From NCBI RefSeq assembly GCF_014805625.2, contig NW_023998490.1, positions 1,423,559-1,487,558 on the forward strand: DNA of 64,000 nucleotides, given 5' to 3'. Under the pieces are notes generated by a model. The model was not told the origin of the DNA and ran no database searches. It was given only the letters and a program-made list of their open reading frames with translations. Positions 61,439 to 64,000 of the stretch are shown one piece after another. The position numbers were made by a program, and so were the translations under genes. The stretch's first letter is position 1. Each line of letters opens with the position of its first letter. This DNA comes from Glossina fuscipes (taxonomy: Eukaryota > Arthropoda > Insecta > Diptera > Glossinidae).

Positions 61439-61761
61439 CGAATAATGCTGTTGTTTGGTACAAGGACAATACAATCTACACTAACGGTCAATATGCTATT
61501 AATCATCGAGTCGAAGGTTTGAGAAATAATTCTCTCTTATTAAAAAATATACAAACCGATGACGCAGGCAACTATTATTGTGAAGTATTACCGCAAAAGA
61601 TACGTTTGCATGTGATTTTAGAGATTGAACGAACATTGACAATACACTGTGATGGTCGTGAGGTATTGGATCGTACCGTTGTCTACAAACAAAGCGAGTC
61701 ACACATTTGCAAGTGCAAATCTCCCGGTTCAGATATAAACAACATTAAATGGTTTATAAAC
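61439..61761 (+). CDS. Ig-domain gene B, exon 3 (gene continues past the window)
   Basis: After a 154-base intron it finishes Ig domain 1: NNAVVWYKDNTIYTNGQYAI (Trp about 106), NSLLLKNIQTDDAGNYYCEV (the classic D-x-G-x-Y-x-C, Cys about 147), LPQKIRLHVILEIE. It then starts a second domain with LTIHCDGREVLDRTVVYKQS, HICKCKSPGSDINNIKWFIN. It ends in phase 0 at a GTAAGT donor (61762). The second domain lacks its second half, so more exons lie to the right; none is recognisable in 61762-64000. The arrangement (Ig1, then a cysteine-bearing CDxRE segment, then Ig2) recalls the Drosophila wrapper/CG13506-type proteins. That is from memory and not checked. Confidence 0.9.
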
Positions 61762-63782
61762 GTAAGTATGGTTGAAATCGTTTTCTATTTTTTTATCGCA
61801 CCTGGCAATGCATCTGAACAACGCAATCAATTAGCGATCGCTTTTACTTTTCATTACATTACATATTACGTTGGAAATAAAGAGTGGAAGGTGATAACGT
61901 GTAAGGTGTCTCAAGTCGAGATGACATGTTCATGTTTTGTGAAATCATGTCATTTGAAATCTTGCCTCGACTGTCCATAAACACTTTTTAAAGCAATTTT
62001 TTTTGCGAAATTTTAGTTGAAGTGCATCGAAGCTTTTCTTGAGTGCCCACAATTTTTTGATAAAAGCATTATTATCGTTATTATTACCACGTTGGAGGCC
62101 GCTCATGCCGCCACCTAAACGATCCTTCGAACTTGCTCAACGTCTTAACTCACCACCTTCTTTTGCTCGGAACACCATACCTACTAAGTAGGGCATCACT
62201 AACTGTCGGCTAACCACTTGCTATCCGATTCTACGTATACAAACGCATTCATACAAAACGTTGCAAATCGTCTCGGCCGTTCCTTGCAAAAACTGCACGA
62301 ATCAGTATTTGAGGTACAGCTATTTTTCGGGTGATTGTATGATGGAGTTGCGACCCTGTACTTTCGCTGGTTAGCTGGTCTTTTTCTGTTCTCTTCGCGT
62401 TACCGGCATCTTGGTACGGCTCCTTCGTATGTAACGCTACTTTTGACAAGAAATTTTCAAAATTACAATTTTTTTTTCATATAACAACTATTGGGGGAAT
62501 GGTCGAAAAAATGAACCGATCTGAACCATTTTCAATAGCGTTCGTCTTCGGCTCAAACCACGTTACTGTACCAAATTTCATTACAATATCTCAAGAATTG
62601 CGACGTGTAGACTGAACACAAGTATACACGGACAGCCATCAGACAGGTTTAGATGAGTTCAAACTACTTAATATAACAAGTGGTGCAGGGTATAAAAAGG
62701 CTATCTATAAAATTCTTGAAACCTTTCTCTTCCTTGAACCCCCCTTAGGACAAACCGATGCCATTCGTGGCCTGTAAAACCTCTATAAGATATTTAAATG
62801 CGCTTCTTAGCAAAACGCGTCGCAACACGTCGCTTGTTAAATCTATGGCTTCCTTAAGAGTTTTTGCCAGCATTACGAGCGAGAACGGTTCTGATCGTAC
62901 GTCAATGCACTATGCTGCCAAGCTAATGTTCGATCATCTTAAAAGAGTTGATACTCTCTGCATATATAAAATATAAAATTCACAACGAAAATTTAAAAAA
63001 ATTAAAAAAAATAAAAAAAACATTTGAATAATTTCCTGCACTGACTTCCGCTGTAACATGCAACACGTACAAAAATGCTGTTCGCCCTAAAACAATTATA
63101 TAAGAAATTGCAAAACTTTTAAGTTGATGAAGGGCTAGGGAAACTGTTGCTACAAGGGAAACTTTTCCCACACATCCTTGTGATTGTTGCGATTTGAATG
63201 TTTGCGTTCAATTTTAAAACGTTATCCGTTTGCAGCTTGTAGGCAATTCTGGTTTGCCATAGCGCTTTAAATTATAGCCCGCAATGAATCTGGACAAGGA
63301 ACATTATTAAATATGATCTGTCAAGCAAAGATGCCTGCTGGCATCTATATGTACACCCAAAGACATCTATTCAACAAGGTGAATGATCGAGCGTGTACAT
63401 GAAAAGCGATATTTGTGCCAAATTTCAGCGGGTAAGCGGACGGACCAATGATTCCAGCCGCTTTTAGTCAAAATTTCATTTAGTACCTTTGCTTCTGGTT
63501 GTTATAAATGAAACATAAAAAACATTTAATAGAACTAACTATTGAAGGGACCATTAAAATTATGGGCCGTGGGGAATATTCTATTACCCTATTTTCAAAG
63601 TGCTAGACAATTTTACACACCACGTTCACAATTTAAAAATACAATAAAATACTTATTTTCGTTACTGCAAGTTTACAGTGAACTCAATCCGCTACTATTT
63701 AAATGCGAACAACTGTTATAATAATAAAGAAGAAGACACATATGGCTTAAGATTGGATGTGGATTTGTAGTACTCACCTTAC
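61762..63782. other. Ig gene B intron 3; family B repeat at 62450-62697
   Basis: No exon of gene B could be found here. The dispersed family B copy at 62450-62697 ends in AAGTGGTGCAGGGTATAAAA. No other gene is supported. Confidence 0.5.
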
Positions 63783-64000
63783 CTTGTGTACGACTTTTAT
63801 CTACAACGTCGAGCGAAGATTCATTAGATGTTAGCTGGTATAAGATAAGTTCGCAAGATAAAGTCAAGCTCCATTCGCCACTAGCTGTCGTTCGGTGTTT
63901 GTTTGCAAAACAGAGTGAAGATTCATTCACTACAAGACTTGTATCTACTTGGTTTTGTTCGAAAAAACATTTCGCTTCTAACTTGTTTTGCTCAAAGTAA
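63783..64000 (-). CDS. putative partial exon of an unidentified gene
   Basis: The minus strand is open from the window edge to a strong splice donor. It reads NKLEAKCFFEQNQVDTSLVV, NESSLCFANKHRTTASGEWS, LTLSCELILYQLTSNESSLD and VVDKSRTQ. Two donors lie in tandem (GTAAG at 63782-63778 and GTGAGT at 63777-63772). The word NESSL occurs twice, and FEQN occurs twice 11 residues apart, so the protein may be repetitive. It would lie antisense within gene B. No family was recognised; it may be a chance open frame. Confidence 0.3.

Noticed and set aside
1..64000. Search for true tRNA, rRNA or snRNA genes
   Set aside because: Only tRNA-like SINE heads with decayed arms were found; none has an intact cloverleaf that I could confirm by eye.

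Overview
The window is eukaryotic, AT-rich, intron-bearing DNA from a higher dipteran fly. A tephritid fruit fly or a close relative fits best, but the exact group is an inference. The evidence is short introns with GT-AG borders, insect orthologues recognised by protein sequence (APC10, RCC1, V-ATPase subunit C), jockey-type LINEs, a mariner relic, and heavy (AT)n, (CA)n and (CT)n microsatellites. Protein names come from reading translations against remembered families; no search was run.

Left part (1-10.7 kb): a patchwork of relics around one real gene. It starts with a LINE 3' tail. Next is a broken V-ATPase subunit C (Vha44-type) fragment with its intron kept, then a tRNA-derived SINE and a minus-strand BRCA2-like (BRC-repeat) remnant. 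A 5'-truncated LINE with a nearly intact reverse transcriptase follows. The APC10 (anaphase-promoting complex subunit 10) gene lies on the minus strand in three exons, and its reading frame has no ATG where one is expected. Beside it lie several islands of protein-like but stop-ridden sequence on both strands that I could not identify.

Middle part (10.7-41 kb): mostly non-coding, with dispersed repeats and simple-sequence tracts. It holds immunoglobulin-domain gene A: a signal-peptide exon at 18.2 kb and Ig exons at 29.0 and 30.9 kb. A complete two-exon RCC1 gene (the Ran guanine-nucleotide exchange factor) lies on the same strand inside the 10.7-kb first intron of gene A.

Right part (41-64 kb): a paralogous immunoglobulin gene B on the same strand. 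Its signal-peptide exon is at 41.1 kb and its Ig exons are at 61.1 and 61.4 kb; the 3' end lies beyond the window. Its 19.9-kb first intron contains relics of two LINE types, a dead mariner element, SINE copies and a 400-base assembly gap. The gap is flanked by two almost identical 1.79-kb sequences, which look like an unmerged contig overlap. At the right edge a minus-strand open frame with a good splice donor may be part of another gene.

The genes do not form a pathway. RCC1 (Ran-GTP production, nuclear transport, spindle assembly) and APC10 (substrate recognition for ubiquitination by the APC/C) are housekeeping and cell-cycle genes. The two Ig proteins are probably secreted or surface adhesion molecules. 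I found no undescribed system that I can defend. The strongest oddities are the APC10 start, the nested RCC1, the paired Ig genes, the two-subfamily SINE and the gap overlap.
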